Assembly: GCF_000443995.1 (NCBI RefSeq) | Contig: NZ_AUMC01000003.1 | Coordinates: 496,001 to 560,000, forward strand | Direction of reading: 5' to 3' | DNA: 64,000 bases | Origin: Bacteriovorax sp. BAL6_X | Lineage (GTDB): Bacteria; Bdellovibrionota; Bacteriovoracia; Bacteriovoracales; Bacteriovoracaceae | In this document: piece by piece, positions 1-8,664 of the stretch | Layout of the letters: every line of letters starts with the position of its first letter | Position numbering within the stretch: position 1 is the stretch's first letter | The notes under the pieces: generated by a model | The model's database searches: none | What the model was told of the DNA's origin: nothing | What the model saw: the letters and a program-made list of their open reading frames with translations, nothing else | Translations under genes and position numbers: made by a program

Positions 1-152
1 ATAAGTCTAAGGTTGCAAATAAAACGGTCATGAAGCCGTATCAAAAAGAGAGTGAGGGCAGTCGTTCGAATAAGTCTGCAAGCTGTGACGAAAAGCTAAA
101 GTCACGAGTGCTTAGTCGTGCTAGCGAGATCTTCGCCAACCTTGATCTTTAG
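1..152 (+). CDS. C-terminal end of a truncated hypothetical protein
   Basis: An open frame runs in from the left edge (first full codon at base 3) to a TAG at 150-152, giving about 49 residues rich in Lys, Ser and Arg and ending SEIFANLDL. No domain is recognisable in this tail. Its stop lies only 2 bp before a long inverted repeat, and the next gene is convergent. I cannot say what the full protein is, and because there is no start in the window the coding call rests on the uninterrupted frame alone. Confidence 0.5.
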   Translation, partial: KSKVANKTVMKPYQKESEGSRSNKSASCDEKLKSRVLSRASEIFANLDL

Positions 153-154
153 TT

Positions 155-349
155 TTAGGGGCGCGGGTACCAATCGAGAATTCAAATACATAGAAGATAT
201 AATCGTATCTTATTCGCAGTTTTTCATGAAAATTTTATGAATTAGCTTCAAAGAATCGCTTTTTGTAGAGATTTTTTTAAAAATCAGTGAATTTTAACAA
301 AAATAGTTAACTAAGTACTGGAATTCTCGATTGGTACCCGCGCCCCTAA
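155..349. repeat. 29-bp perfect inverted repeat enclosing a 137-bp AT-rich core
   Basis: Bases 155-183 are the exact reverse complement of 321-349; both arms contain the GC-rich block GGGGCGCGGGTACC, unlike the AT-rich surroundings. The 137-bp core holds smaller palindromes: 270-285 (GATTTTT TT AAAAATC), one near 226-243 (TTCAT...ATGAA), and one near 194-211. The left arm begins 2 bp after the upstream stop, and the right arm ends 3 bp before the stop of the convergent RDD gene. A 7-bp tandem duplication (CTAACCG twice) lies at 346-359. It could be a MITE-like element, an invertible segment or a long-loop 3' hairpin. No target-site duplication or recombinase is seen. Confidence 0.85.
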
Positions 350-352
350 CCG

Positions 353-946
353 CTAACCGAATAGGCTGATTTGTTCGATCTCGTCGAGAGGTTTTGCTTC
401 AGCCTGAATTTCTGCAAGTGCATAAGCGAACTCTTCAGTACTGATTACATGAGTTTGTGAGATGAAATCTTGCACACCCTTCTGATCATGCCTTAAGAAA
501 TTGATCACTAGAGGTAGGAAGAAAAGAAGATTAGCGAAAACATAACCAATTGATCGACCAAAGCAATCAAGAGCACTTAATGGCTCAGTTACATCGTTTG
601 ACTTCACAACTTTTAGCTTAAAAAATGCTTTCCCTAGAGTCTGTCCATTTCCTAAGTAGTAAGAAAAGAAGAAGTAGCTAAAGAACATGATTGCAAGTGA
701 TAGCTGTGTCGTTTGGCTTTGAAAGGCCATCGATGAAACTTTTGGTGAAGTTGAAATATTTGAAATGAAATTATTTACAAATGATAGCCAAATAAAAGTG
801 AGCGCCTTATTTGCGAAAACAACAAGATAGATATCTAAGATGAAAGCATAGAATCTCTTTCTAAGACGGTCTTGTCGAACCTTCTTAGCTGCTTTGCTCT
901 TTTTATAGTAGTCGAAAATTTCAGATAGCTTATTATTCGTGCTCAT
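353..946 (-). CDS. RDD family membrane protein
   Basis: A 197-aa protein with the RDD-family layout: an Arg/Asp pair around the first membrane helix (R31, D38), a second hydrophobic stretch at about 82-98, the family motif GQTLGK at 101-106 followed by LKVV, and a third helix at about 133-150 followed by a conserved Asp near 160. RDD proteins are small integral membrane proteins, some implicated in ion or substrate transport; the substrate here is unknown. It lies just downstream of mutS on the same strand, separated from it by a terminator. The family call is firm; the function is not known. Confidence 0.8.
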   Translation of the reverse strand: MSTNNKLSEIFDYYKKSKAAKKVRQDRLRKRFYAFILDIYLVVFANKALTFIWLSFVNNFISNISTSPKVSSMAFQSQTTQLSLAIMFFSYFFFSYYLGNGQTLGKAFFKLKVVKSNDVTEPLSALDCFGRSIGYVFANLLFFLPLVINFLRHDQKGVQDFISQTHVISTEEFAYALAEIQAEAKPLDEIEQISLFG

Positions 947-976
947 ACAGTATTTATCGGCATGAACAGGGGAGAT

Positions 977-1004
977 TAAAAAAAAGGCGCTTAAGAAAGC
1001 GCCC
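977..1004 (-). terminator. Intrinsic terminator of mutS
   Basis: The stem GGCGCTT (986-992) pairs with AAGCGCC (997-1003) around a 4-nt loop. On the minus strand it is followed by a run of eight T (978-985). It sits 13 bp beyond the mutS stop and separates mutS from the RDD gene. Confidence 0.85.
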
Positions 1005-1017
1005 TTGGAAATTATTT

Positions 1018-3660
1018 CTAGTTTAAAGTAATTTGATCAACTAATTCATTTAGCTTATTTAAGGCCTGAATTGGAGTTAAGTTGTTGATATCAACTTTTG
1101 ATAAGTGATCTTCAACTTGTTTTAAGTACTCAGGTATTTCTGCAGGTGTTTGTACACTAAAGAAATCTAGTTGTTCGCTATGGTCACTATCAAGTAGTGC
1201 TTGAGATACGCTTGATTCCTTTTCCATGCTCTTAAGAATTGATTGTGAGCGCTTAAGAACAGTTGGAGGAAGCCCCGCAAGCTTCGCAACATAAATACCA
1301 AATGATTGTGAAGCCGCTTGTTCAACAAGACGGTATAGGAATTTTACATTTCCTCTATGGTTCTGTGTTTCAACTGTAAGGTTCTTTGCCTGTGGGTAGC
1401 GATCCGCAAGATCAATTAACTCATGGTAGTGAGTTGCAAAGAGACAAAGTGCTTTTGTATTTTCAATGAAGTGCTCAACCAGTGCCCATGCGATTGAAAG
1501 GCCATCATAAGTAGAAGTTCCGCGACCAACTTCATCAAGAATAATAAGAGACTTATCTGTTGCGTGTCTTAGGATCTCTGCTGTTTCGGCCATCTCAACC
1601 ATGAAAGTCGATTGACCTTTTAAGATATCATCACTTGCGCCAAGGCGACTAAATAAGAAATCGCAAATACTAACCTTTGCGTTTTCAGCAGGAACGTATG
1701 AGCCAATTTGAGTGAGAAGTTGGATAATGGCAATCTCACGCATAACAGTTGTCTTACCGGCCATGTTTGGACCTGTGATAAGACCAAAGTATGTTTCATC
1801 ATTAAGTTTTAAATCATGTGGAATAAACTGGTCCTTGATGGCCGCTTTTATTAGTGGGTGCCATGCACCTCGAATATCCATGTCACGAGACTTATCTGAA
1901 ATTGTAGGTCTTGAGAATTCTTCGTTACGAGCAATCCAAGCTAGAGACTGTAGAGTATCTGTTGCCGATAAGATATTTGCTAGTGTTTGAATGGCCAAGC
2001 TAAGATTTGTAATCTGTTTGATTAGACCTTTAAAGATTTCTCTTTCTAGTTTTTCAAGCTTCTCACGAGCAACAACAACTTCTTTTTCAAATTGTGTTAA
2101 CTCTTCAGTCGCATATCTTTCTGAGTTAACAAGAGTTTGTCTGCGAATAAAGTTTTCAGGAACCTTATCAGTATGAGTCTTTGAAACTTCAATAAAGTAG
2201 CCAGCTACGTTATTTGATTTAATACGAAGCTTTTGAATTCCTGTTTCCTCGCGGTAGCGATTTTCTAGTTCAACGAGGGCCTGCGCCGTATTTTGTGACA
2301 TCTTTGCAAGGTGGTCACGAGTTTCATTTGCACCTTCTTTGATTAAGTTTCCTTTATCAAGGTTGGCACCTATTTCGTCATTAATAGTCTTCTTAATTTC
2401 ATCACGTAGAGAGAATAGCTCTTTCTTAGCGTTTTCTTCTAGGTCTGTGAAAACATTTGTCGGAAGTTTATGAAGTGAGTTTATTAACTCTTCAAAAACA
2501 TCAACAGCACTTGCTATGTTGAGAAGGTCCCCTGCATTAGCACGATTTGTTGCGGCCTTTGCTAGAATTCTTTCAAGGTCACGAACATTATTAAGTGCCT
2601 CGCGAGTGTCTTGTAAAAGATCATCATTCTTTAAAAAGAATTCAATTGTATCAAGACGATTTGTGATCTCTTTCTTATCTGTTAATGGACTTGTAAAAAC
2701 TGTTTTAAGCTTTCGAGAACCCATTGAAGTCTTTGTCTTGTCCATGAAGCCAAGAAGAGAGTCTTTATATGTCTCACGTGACTTTGGAAGAATTTCAAGT
2801 CCTGTAAGAGTTGGGATTGTGACTTTCATTGCACCTGTGCGATCAGAGAGACTGAAAGCATGAAGGTGAGTGAACTCTTCGTGGTTTTGAGTTGAACAAA
2901 TATAATATGAAAGCGCTCCAATTGGACTAAGAACTGTTTCATTCTCTTTTAAGAGTTGATCACGCTTATAAGTTGGAATTAATTTTTCAAGATAAACACT
3001 TGAGTACTTCTCATCAAAGTACTCCTTAGAGAGGTGAGTAACAAGCGTTCCGTTGTGCTCATTTAGCGTTGTCACACTTTCATACTTATCCCATTGACCT
3101 AAGTAAGTAATAAACTCTTTTGGGTGAAGAACACGAATCTTTTCAATGAAGTCTTCAAAGCTATCAAGAATGAAGCCTTTGAAAAATCCTGTTGTAAAAT
3201 CAATGGCAACGATTTCAAAACGGCCATGAACTTCATTGCAGGCGATAATGAATTGATCTTCTTTTGAGTCGGTCTTATCAAGATCGTATGGCATACCTGG
3301 AGAGACAACTTGAGTTACCGCTCTCTTTACGATCCCTTTTGCTTCTTTAGGGTTTTCTACTTGTTCACAAATTGCAACTTTCAAACCTTCGCTTGAAAAA
3401 CGATCAATATAAGTTGCGGCAGCATGGTGTGGAATTCCGGCCATTGGAATTTTATGGTCTCCAAGCTTTCCTCTGTGAGTGAGAGCTATATTTAAAATCT
3501 TTGAAGCGTTTATGGCATCTTCAAAGAAAACTTCGTAAAAGTCGCCCATGCGAAACATTAGCATGTGGTGGCGATACTGAACTTTTATCTCGTGATATTG
3601 GGTCATCATTGGTGTAAGCTTAACGCCTTCGGCAACGATTTTTTCAATCTCTAAAGTCAT
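1018..3660 (-). CDS. mutS: DNA mismatch repair protein MutS
   Basis: This is the mismatch-recognition ATPase of methyl-independent or MutL-dependent repair. From the chosen start it is about 880 aa, normal for MutS1. The Phe-x-Glu mismatch-wedge motif (GDFYEVF) is near residue 40; Walker A GPNMAGKTT is near 630, followed by the MutS signature DEVGRGTSTYDG and the helix-turn-helix/dimerisation C-terminus. The frame can be opened at 3738, but those 26 extra residues are not MutS-like. The ATG at 3660 has AAGGGA about 9 nt upstream, so I use it. The gene is divergent from lptC. No mutL is present in the window. Confidence 0.97.
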   Translation of the reverse strand: MTLEIEKIVAEGVKLTPMMTQYHEIKVQYRHHMLMFRMGDFYEVFFEDAINASKILNIALTHRGKLGDHKIPMAGIPHHAAATYIDRFSSEGLKVAICEQVENPKEAKGIVKRAVTQVVSPGMPYDLDKTDSKEDQFIIACNEVHGRFEIVAIDFTTGFFKGFILDSFEDFIEKIRVLHPKEFITYLGQWDKYESVTTLNEHNGTLVTHLSKEYFDEKYSSVYLEKLIPTYKRDQLLKENETVLSPIGALSYYICSTQNHEEFTHLHAFSLSDRTGAMKVTIPTLTGLEILPKSRETYKDSLLGFMDKTKTSMGSRKLKTVFTSPLTDKKEITNRLDTIEFFLKNDDLLQDTREALNNVRDLERILAKAATNRANAGDLLNIASAVDVFEELINSLHKLPTNVFTDLEENAKKELFSLRDEIKKTINDEIGANLDKGNLIKEGANETRDHLAKMSQNTAQALVELENRYREETGIQKLRIKSNNVAGYFIEVSKTHTDKVPENFIRRQTLVNSERYATEELTQFEKEVVVAREKLEKLEREIFKGLIKQITNLSLAIQTLANILSATDTLQSLAWIARNEEFSRPTISDKSRDMDIRGAWHPLIKAAIKDQFIPHDLKLNDETYFGLITGPNMAGKTTVMREIAIIQLLTQIGSYVPAENAKVSICDFLFSRLGASDDILKGQSTFMVEMAETAEILRHATDKSLIILDEVGRGTSTYDGLSIAWALVEHFIENTKALCLFATHYHELIDLADRYPQAKNLTVETQNHRGNVKFLYRLVEQAASQSFGIYVAKLAGLPPTVLKRSQSILKSMEKESSVSQALLDSDHSEQLDFFSVQTPAEIPEYLKQVEDHLSKVDINNLTPIQALNKLNELVDQITLN

Positions 3661-3826
3661 ATTATTGATTCCCTTAAGTGTTGTGAATTCTTGAGCGATT
3701 AACTCTACCAAATGCACTACCATTGGAAAAGACTTCAATACTTACAATTGGCATGACGCACTTATTTGTCGTAAAATAGAAGGACGTAAATAGCTGATTA
3801 TTTACATAAACTGAAGGAAGCTCTTT

Positions 3827-4813
3827 TTGCTAAGCGTTGGACAGCAACTGTCAATTTGGTTATTTCTCATTGGCATCGTTTCATCTACATTTTTTGGTCT
3901 CTTTAGTCGTTACGAAGAAAATGAATTCGACCAGTCGATATCGGATCTTTTAAACCAAGACATCTATTCATATTTTAAAAATGTGAAATATTTTAAAATG
4001 GCAGACAAGGACGCGCGCTATCACTTAGAGGCCGCAGAGGTTTCACAAAACTTAACAACAGACGTGCTTATCCTTACAGAACCTAATGGTGTTCTTATCA
4101 ATGATCACCAAGCAGACCCAATGTACTACGATGCCTACACTGGTGTTTTAAATGCAAAAGAAAAGTACCTCTCTCTAAGAGGAAAGGTGGTTCTTAGAAA
4201 TCGTAATATGAGTATTAAGTCTGAAAGTATGAATTATTCTGATAACTCTCAAATCGTAAACTTTCGTGGTAAGGCCCAGTCAATTTCAAAAGACTTTGAC
4301 TCTGCTTATGAAGTCGCGGTAAATGCAGATGAGCTAAGTTATAACCTCGTGTCTGAAGTTGGAACTTATGATGGAAATGTTGAGGGAAGAGTGCAGAGAG
4401 TGAGGGCCTATGAAGACTCAGTTAAGTTTTTTGCAGACTCATTAGTGGTTGATAAGAGCAATCGCAATGCCAACATGAGTGGAAATGTAAAATTTCAGAA
4501 ATCTCAACTACTTGCAAGTGCCCGAAATGGCGAAATCTATCTAGATAACTACAATAAAAAACTCAAGTATTATGCACTTTATGACGATGTGGTCATTGAG
4601 GAAACTGTTTCTCCAAAGGGACAAACTCCTTTTAAAAGAAAAGCTTTCAGTGAGAGGCTTGAAGGGTATATGGCAGAAGATAAAATTGTTCTGCTTGGCC
4701 TTCCAAGAGTTTATCAAAAGAAAGACGTTTTAAAAGGAAACACAATTGTTCTTAGGCGAGACATCGAGACCATAGAAGTTGATGATGCTAATACGAACTT
4801 TAAAATAAGGTAA
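3827..4813 (+). CDS. lptC: LPS export protein LptC with a C-terminal LptA/OstA-like segment
   Basis: A 328-aa protein with one N-terminal membrane anchor (about residues 6-26) followed by beta-rich periplasmic sequence of the LptC/OstA fold. The last ~80 residues, with alternating strands such as RLEGYMAEDKIVLLG and GNTIVLRRD, resemble the end of LptA. At 328 aa it is much longer than E. coli LptC (191 aa), so it may combine bridge (LptC) and shuttle (LptA) functions; no separate lptA is seen here. The start is TTG at 3827, with GAAGGAAG 6-7 nt upstream. It is 7 bp from lptB, in the classic lptC-(lptA)-lptB-rpoN-hpf order. The fusion is inference. Confidence 0.8.
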   Translation: MLSVGQQLSIWLFLIGIVSSTFFGLFSRYEENEFDQSISDLLNQDIYSYFKNVKYFKMADKDARYHLEAAEVSQNLTTDVLILTEPNGVLINDHQADPMYYDAYTGVLNAKEKYLSLRGKVVLRNRNMSIKSESMNYSDNSQIVNFRGKAQSISKDFDSAYEVAVNADELSYNLVSEVGTYDGNVEGRVQRVRAYEDSVKFFADSLVVDKSNRNANMSGNVKFQKSQLLASARNGEIYLDNYNKKLKYYALYDDVVIEETVSPKGQTPFKRKAFSERLEGYMAEDKIVLLGLPRVYQKKDVLKGNTIVLRRDIETIEVDDANTNFKIR

Positions 4814-4820
4814 TAGCAGC

Positions 4821-5555
4821 ATGGTTGAAGAAATCGCACAATTATCAGCTCATGGTTTAAAGAAAGTCTACGGCGGCAGAGAAGTCGTTAAAGGCGTAAG
4901 CATCGATGTTAAGCAAGGAGAAGTTGTAGGACTACTCGGCCCAAACGGTGCAGGTAAGACAACATCGTTTTATATGATGGTAGGACTGGTCAAGGCAGAT
5001 GAAGGAAAAATTGATTTATCTGGCGAAGACTTAACTGAACAACCAATTCATATTAGGGCATTAAAGGGTGTCGGCTATCTTCCACAAGAAGCAAGCATCT
5101 TTAGAGATTTAACGGTTGAGGCCAATATCTTTTCGGTTCTAGAAAACCGAGACTTACCAAGGGCCAAGAAGAAGACACTTCTTGATAACTTGATAGCAGA
5201 TTTTGGACTTGGACATATTAGAAAATCTCTTGGTTCAGCTCTTTCCGGTGGTGAAAGAAGAAGAGTTGAGATTGCACGAACATTGGCACTTGAGCCTAAG
5301 TTTGTTCTTCTCGATGAGCCTTTTGCAGGAGTTGACCCATTAGCAGTTAATGACATTCAAAATGTTATCAACAGCTTAAAGAGAAGGAATATCGGTGTAC
5401 TGATCACCGACCACAACGTAAGGGAAACATTAGGAGTAGTTGATCGAGCGTTTATTATGAGTAGTGGAGAATTACTTGTAAGTGGGACACCGGATGAAAT
5501 TGTAAACAATGAAAGAGCAAGGAAGTTCTATCTTGGTGAAGAATTTAGAATGTAG
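4821..5555 (+). CDS. lptB: LPS export ABC transporter ATP-binding protein LptB
   Basis: This is the cytoplasmic ATPase that powers extraction of LPS from the inner membrane with LptF/G and LptC. The 244-aa single ABC domain has Walker A GPNGAGKTT (40-48), Q-loop, signature LSGGERRRVEIAR (~141) and Walker B LLDEPFAGVDPLAV. The FAGVDP variant and the tail (GEEFRM) are typical of LptB rather than of amino-acid importers. It is placed between lptC and rpoN, as in most proteobacteria, and is probably co-transcribed with them. Confidence 0.95.
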   Translation: MVEEIAQLSAHGLKKVYGGREVVKGVSIDVKQGEVVGLLGPNGAGKTTSFYMMVGLVKADEGKIDLSGEDLTEQPIHIRALKGVGYLPQEASIFRDLTVEANIFSVLENRDLPRAKKKTLLDNLIADFGLGHIRKSLGSALSGGERRRVEIARTLALEPKFVLLDEPFAGVDPLAVNDIQNVINSLKRRNIGVLITDHNVRETLGVVDRAFIMSSGELLVSGTPDEIVNNERARKFYLGEEFRM

Positions 5556-5605
5556 CTAGACCTAGGCAAATAGCTGGTCTGGTTACTAAGAAATAAGGAA
5601 CCAAT

Positions 5606-7057
5606 ATGGCCACAAAACTTTCACAAAATCTCAGTCAAACTCAACAGCTCGTGATGACGCCACAGCTTCAGCAGGCGATTAAATTACTGACATTAAGCCA
5701 TTTAGAAATGACAGATGTTATCGCTAAGGAGATGGTGGAAAATCCAATGCTGGAAGAGTTTTCACCAGGTGAAAGTGATTACAAACTCGATAAGTTAGAA
5801 AATCAAACAAAAGAAGCCAAGGCCGATGATTTTAAAGAAGAGGCCATGATGAGTAGTGGCGACGATATGGATTGGCAAAAGTATGTCGATAGTTATAACT
5901 CGACAACTTATGAGCCAAATATGGCCGCGCCATCTCTAAGTCCAGATGATATGCCTAATTACGAGAATATGGTTTCCAAGGGAGAGTCTCTGGCTGAACA
6001 CCTCGAGTGGCAACTTCGTATGGAAGCTTTAAGCGATATTGAAATTGACTTTGCTATTGAGGTTATTGGGAATATTAACGATGATGGATACTTGTCGTGT
6101 CCATTTGATGAACTAATTGAAAAAACAAAATTAGAGCGTGAGCACTGTCTTGATATTTTAGAAGTTGTTCAGCGTCTGGATCCTGTTGGATGTGGTGCTC
6201 AAGATCTTGTTGATTGTCTTTTAGCGCAAGCAAGAATTGCAGAAGAGCGTTCACCACTTCTAGAAAAACTAATACGTTTCCATTTAACGAATCTAAAGAA
6301 TAGAGACTTTAAAAAGATTATTGCGGATACAGGTGTATCGGAAGAGCAGATCATTGAAACAGCAAAACTACTTCATAACTTTCATCCAAAGCCTGGTCGC
6401 CTTGTTGGTGGTGGAGATACTCACTATGTCACTCCTGATGTTTTTGTTGTTGAAGTTGGAGGAGAGTTCGTTGTTCAGGTTAATGACGATGGTGTACCAA
6501 GATTAAGAATTTCTAAAATGTATCAGGATATGCTTAATCAAGCAGAATCCCTAAAAAATAAAGAAGCTAAAGAGTTTGTAGAAGAAAAACTTAAGTCGGC
6601 TTTATGGCTAATAAAGTCTATAAATAAGAGACAGCGAACAATTGATCTTGTGGCAAAGTCAATTGTGAAAAAGCAGCAGCAGTTTTTTAAGAAGGGTCCG
6701 AAATTTTTAAAACCAATGGTTCTTAAAGATGTTGCTAATGAGCTGGGAGTTCACGAGTCTACAGTTTCTCGTGCTACTTCAAATAAGTATATGCACACAC
6801 CAATTGGTCTATTTGAATTGAAGTACTTTTTCAATGCGGGAATTGGTGGAGACAAAGGTGGAATCGACGTTGCAGGTGAAGTTCTTAAACTAAAAATTAA
6901 AGAACTTATCGACAATGAAAATGAGAAGAAGCCTTTGTCGGATCAGAAGATTGCCGACCTTTTGAGCCAAGAAGATGTGAAGGTTGCGAGACGTACGGTC
7001 GCTAAGTATAGAGAAATGCTTGGGATTTTGTCGTCATCAAAAAGAAAAGTAAAATAG
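5606..7057 (+). CDS. rpoN: RNA polymerase sigma-54 factor
   Basis: A 483-aa sigma-54 with all three regions: a Gln-rich region I (LSQTQQLVMTPQLQQAIKLL near the N-terminus) that contacts enhancer-binding ATPases, an acidic linker (about 50-110), the core-binding domain, an HTH around LGVHESTVSRATSNKYM, and the RpoN box ARRTVAKYRE at about 461-470 that reads the -24 element. The start has AAGGA upstream. It sits 50 bp after lptB and 69 bp before hpf, the conserved arrangement. It would direct sigma-54 promoters genome-wide; no activator is in this window. Confidence 0.97.
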   Translation: MATKLSQNLSQTQQLVMTPQLQQAIKLLTLSHLEMTDVIAKEMVENPMLEEFSPGESDYKLDKLENQTKEAKADDFKEEAMMSSGDDMDWQKYVDSYNSTTYEPNMAAPSLSPDDMPNYENMVSKGESLAEHLEWQLRMEALSDIEIDFAIEVIGNINDDGYLSCPFDELIEKTKLEREHCLDILEVVQRLDPVGCGAQDLVDCLLAQARIAEERSPLLEKLIRFHLTNLKNRDFKKIIADTGVSEEQIIETAKLLHNFHPKPGRLVGGGDTHYVTPDVFVVEVGGEFVVQVNDDGVPRLRISKMYQDMLNQAESLKNKEAKEFVEEKLKSALWLIKSINKRQRTIDLVAKSIVKKQQQFFKKGPKFLKPMVLKDVANELGVHESTVSRATSNKYMHTPIGLFELKYFFNAGIGGDKGGIDVAGEVLKLKIKELIDNENEKKPLSDQKIADLLSQEDVKVARRTVAKYREMLGILSSSKRKVK

Positions 7058-7126
7058 CTCGATATTTTGGAGAAACTGCCGATAGGTTTATTCAAGATAC
7101 TATACACATAGAGGAGAACGTATTTT

Positions 7127-7492
7127 ATGAAAGTAACAGTAAGTTTTAGACACCTTGAGCATACGCCAGCACTTGATGAGAGAATCCAAGAGAAATCAGC
7201 TAAAATTGCCAAGTACCTTGATGGAAATCTTCATCTGAAATGGAGTTGCGAAGTAAGGGATGGTCGCGAGCATTACGCTGAGGTCGAAGTAATTGGACCT
7301 AAGTTTGACTATCATGCAAAAGCTCACTCAGATAGCCTATATAAGACCATTGATCTTGTTGTTGCTAAGATTGAAAAGCAGGTACAGAAGAAGAAAGAGA
7401 AAATGCTTAATAAGAAAAAGATGCCACATAAAGATATGGAAATCCTCGATCCTAATGATGCGTGGATGGACTACGACGATATGGCGTCTTAA
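7127..7492 (+). CDS. hpf: Ribosome hibernation promoting factor (RaiA/HPF family)
   Basis: A 121-aa protein of the RaiA/HPF fold, which binds the 30S decoding region and helps ribosomes enter a dormant state. The sequence begins MKVTVSFRHLEHTPALDERI, and has the basic helix SLYKTIDLVVAKIEKQVQKK typical of the family. It lacks the ~60-aa C-terminal dimerisation domain of long HPF, so it is a short form with a slightly longer acidic tail. AGGAG lies 8-11 nt before the ATG. It is the last gene of the lptC-lptB-rpoN-hpf run and is followed directly by a terminator. Confidence 0.93.
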   Translation: MKVTVSFRHLEHTPALDERIQEKSAKIAKYLDGNLHLKWSCEVRDGREHYAEVEVIGPKFDYHAKAHSDSLYKTIDLVVAKIEKQVQKKKEKMLNKKKMPHKDMEILDPNDAWMDYDDMAS

Positions 7493-7532
7493 TTACTTAA
7501 TATAAACATACTTTCTGTATATAAAGTCACAT

Positions 7533-7563
7533 AAAGCCTTCTGTAATGGAAGGCTTTTATTTT
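7533..7563 (+). terminator. Intrinsic terminator after hpf
   Basis: AAAGCCTTC (7533-7541) pairs with GAAGGCTTT around a 7-nt loop and is followed by a T-rich tract (TTTTATTTT). It closes the rpoN-hpf transcript. Confidence 0.88.
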
Positions 7564-7607
7564 GCCTCCGGTACTGGTATGCTTGCTGGTCAAGAAAAGG
7601 AGACAAA

Positions 7608-8408
7608 ATGAAGTTAATTATTTCAATTCTGATCACATTCAGCGCACTTTCATATCAAGAGGTCTCTTCACATACGAATTTCTATAAGAAGATAGTTGAG
7701 TATACGAAGAAGAATAAACTTAAAACAAGCGATGTCCTTGTTGTTTACGATATTGATAATACACTTCTAAGGTTTAAAACGAGTTTTGGAAGTGACCAAT
7801 GGTATGGTTGGCAAAATGACCAAATAAAGAAGGGCTGTCCTGTTCACTGTATTGCTAAGTCTGTTAGTGGACTGTTGGATTATTCATATAAAGCGACTTT
7901 TATTTCTGACATGATTCTTGTTGAAAAAGAAATTCCAACTCTAATTGAAAAGCTGCAAGAGTCTGGTTACGGTGTTTCTTCAATTACTTCAAGAGGACCA
8001 GTTAATTACCCTGCTACAATTCGCGAGCTTAATAAGAGTGGAATTGATTTTAAAAAGTCCAATGCTCCAAGGCTTCCCTTTATGACAAAACTTTACGGAA
8101 GAGAAGTGCGCTATGCTGATGGTGTTTTTATGACTTCTGGCCTTAATAAGGGAAAAATGCTGACTCACTTAATTAACCGACCTGGGCTTGATAAGAAGTA
8201 TAAAGCAGTATTCTTCTTAGATGATCGTCTAAAACACATGAAGACAATGGATAAAGAATATAAGAATAATAAGGCCAATAAGCTTCCGGTATTTGCCTAT
8301 CGTTTAACGACGACAGATGCCATTGTGAAAGAGTTTAATGAGTCAGATAAGAAACTTGAGATTCGCATTGGTGAAGAGTTTAAAGAATTAATTAAAAATC
8401 TTAATTAA
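7608..8408 (+). CDS. Secreted HAD-fold protein (DUF2608-like)
   Basis: A 266-aa protein with an N-terminal signal peptide (MKLIISILITFSALS) and haloacid-dehalogenase motifs: motif I YDIDNTLL with Asp48 and Asp50, a Ser/Thr motif II in SSITSRG (~125), and an acidic motif IV FFLDDRLKHM (~203). The layout fits the DUF2608 family of predicted periplasmic phosphatases found in Legionella and Chlamydia-like bacteria. All catalytic acids are present, so it is probably an active phosphohydrolase of unknown substrate. GGAG precedes the ATG. It is monocistronic between two terminators. Confidence 0.75.
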   Translation: MKLIISILITFSALSYQEVSSHTNFYKKIVEYTKKNKLKTSDVLVVYDIDNTLLRFKTSFGSDQWYGWQNDQIKKGCPVHCIAKSVSGLLDYSYKATFISDMILVEKEIPTLIEKLQESGYGVSSITSRGPVNYPATIRELNKSGIDFKKSNAPRLPFMTKLYGREVRYADGVFMTSGLNKGKMLTHLINRPGLDKKYKAVFFLDDRLKHMKTMDKEYKNNKANKLPVFAYRLTTTDAIVKEFNESDKKLEIRIGEEFKELIKNLN

Positions 8409-8638
8409 AATATAAAAGCCTTCGTAATGAAGGCTTTTATATTAATATGAGTTGTGCAGACAGCATTCATTCCAATCGTTGTACAAGTTGTTCTAAAGCT
8501 ACCGTGTTTTACAGGGGAGCGCTTAAGCTCCCAATTATCTTTGATATATTTCTTTGAGGCTTTCTTGTATCTTTTTCCATCAGAAGACTTAATTGAAAAG
8601 AAGCCAAAATTGAAAATGACACCCTTTTCCTTTCTCAT
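8405..8638 (-). CDS. Possible small Lys-rich hypothetical protein (weak call)
   Basis: A 77-codon frame starting MRKEKGVIFNFGFFSIKSSD, basic and with three Cys near the end. No Shine-Dalgarno is evident, and the frame runs through the terminator hairpin before stopping at 8405, which is unusual for a real gene. No domain is recognised. It fills the gap between the HAD-fold gene and the MscS gene; the opposite-strand frame here (8454-8654) is even less protein-like. Kept as a low-confidence candidate. Confidence 0.3.
   Translation of the reverse strand: MRKEKGVIFNFGFFSIKSSDGKRYKKASKKYIKDNWELKRSPVKHGSFRTTCTTIGMNAVCTTHINIKAFITKAFIF
8409..8445. terminator. Bidirectional intrinsic terminator
   Basis: TATAAAAGCCTTC pairs with GAAGGCTTTTATA with a short loop; A and T runs flank the stem on both sides, so it can stop transcripts from either strand. 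It lies directly after the HAD-fold gene. Confidence 0.85.
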
Positions 8639-8664
8639 TGTTTTGTTCGTTTGATACCAGATAT

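Noticed and set aside
2516-2863. 115-aa plus-strand frame inside mutS
   Set aside because: An antisense shadow within a complete, conserved mutS; no ribosome site.
8454-8654. 66-aa hydrophobic plus-strand frame
   Set aside because: No ribosome site, overlaps another weak frame, and starts within the tail of the bidirectional terminator region.
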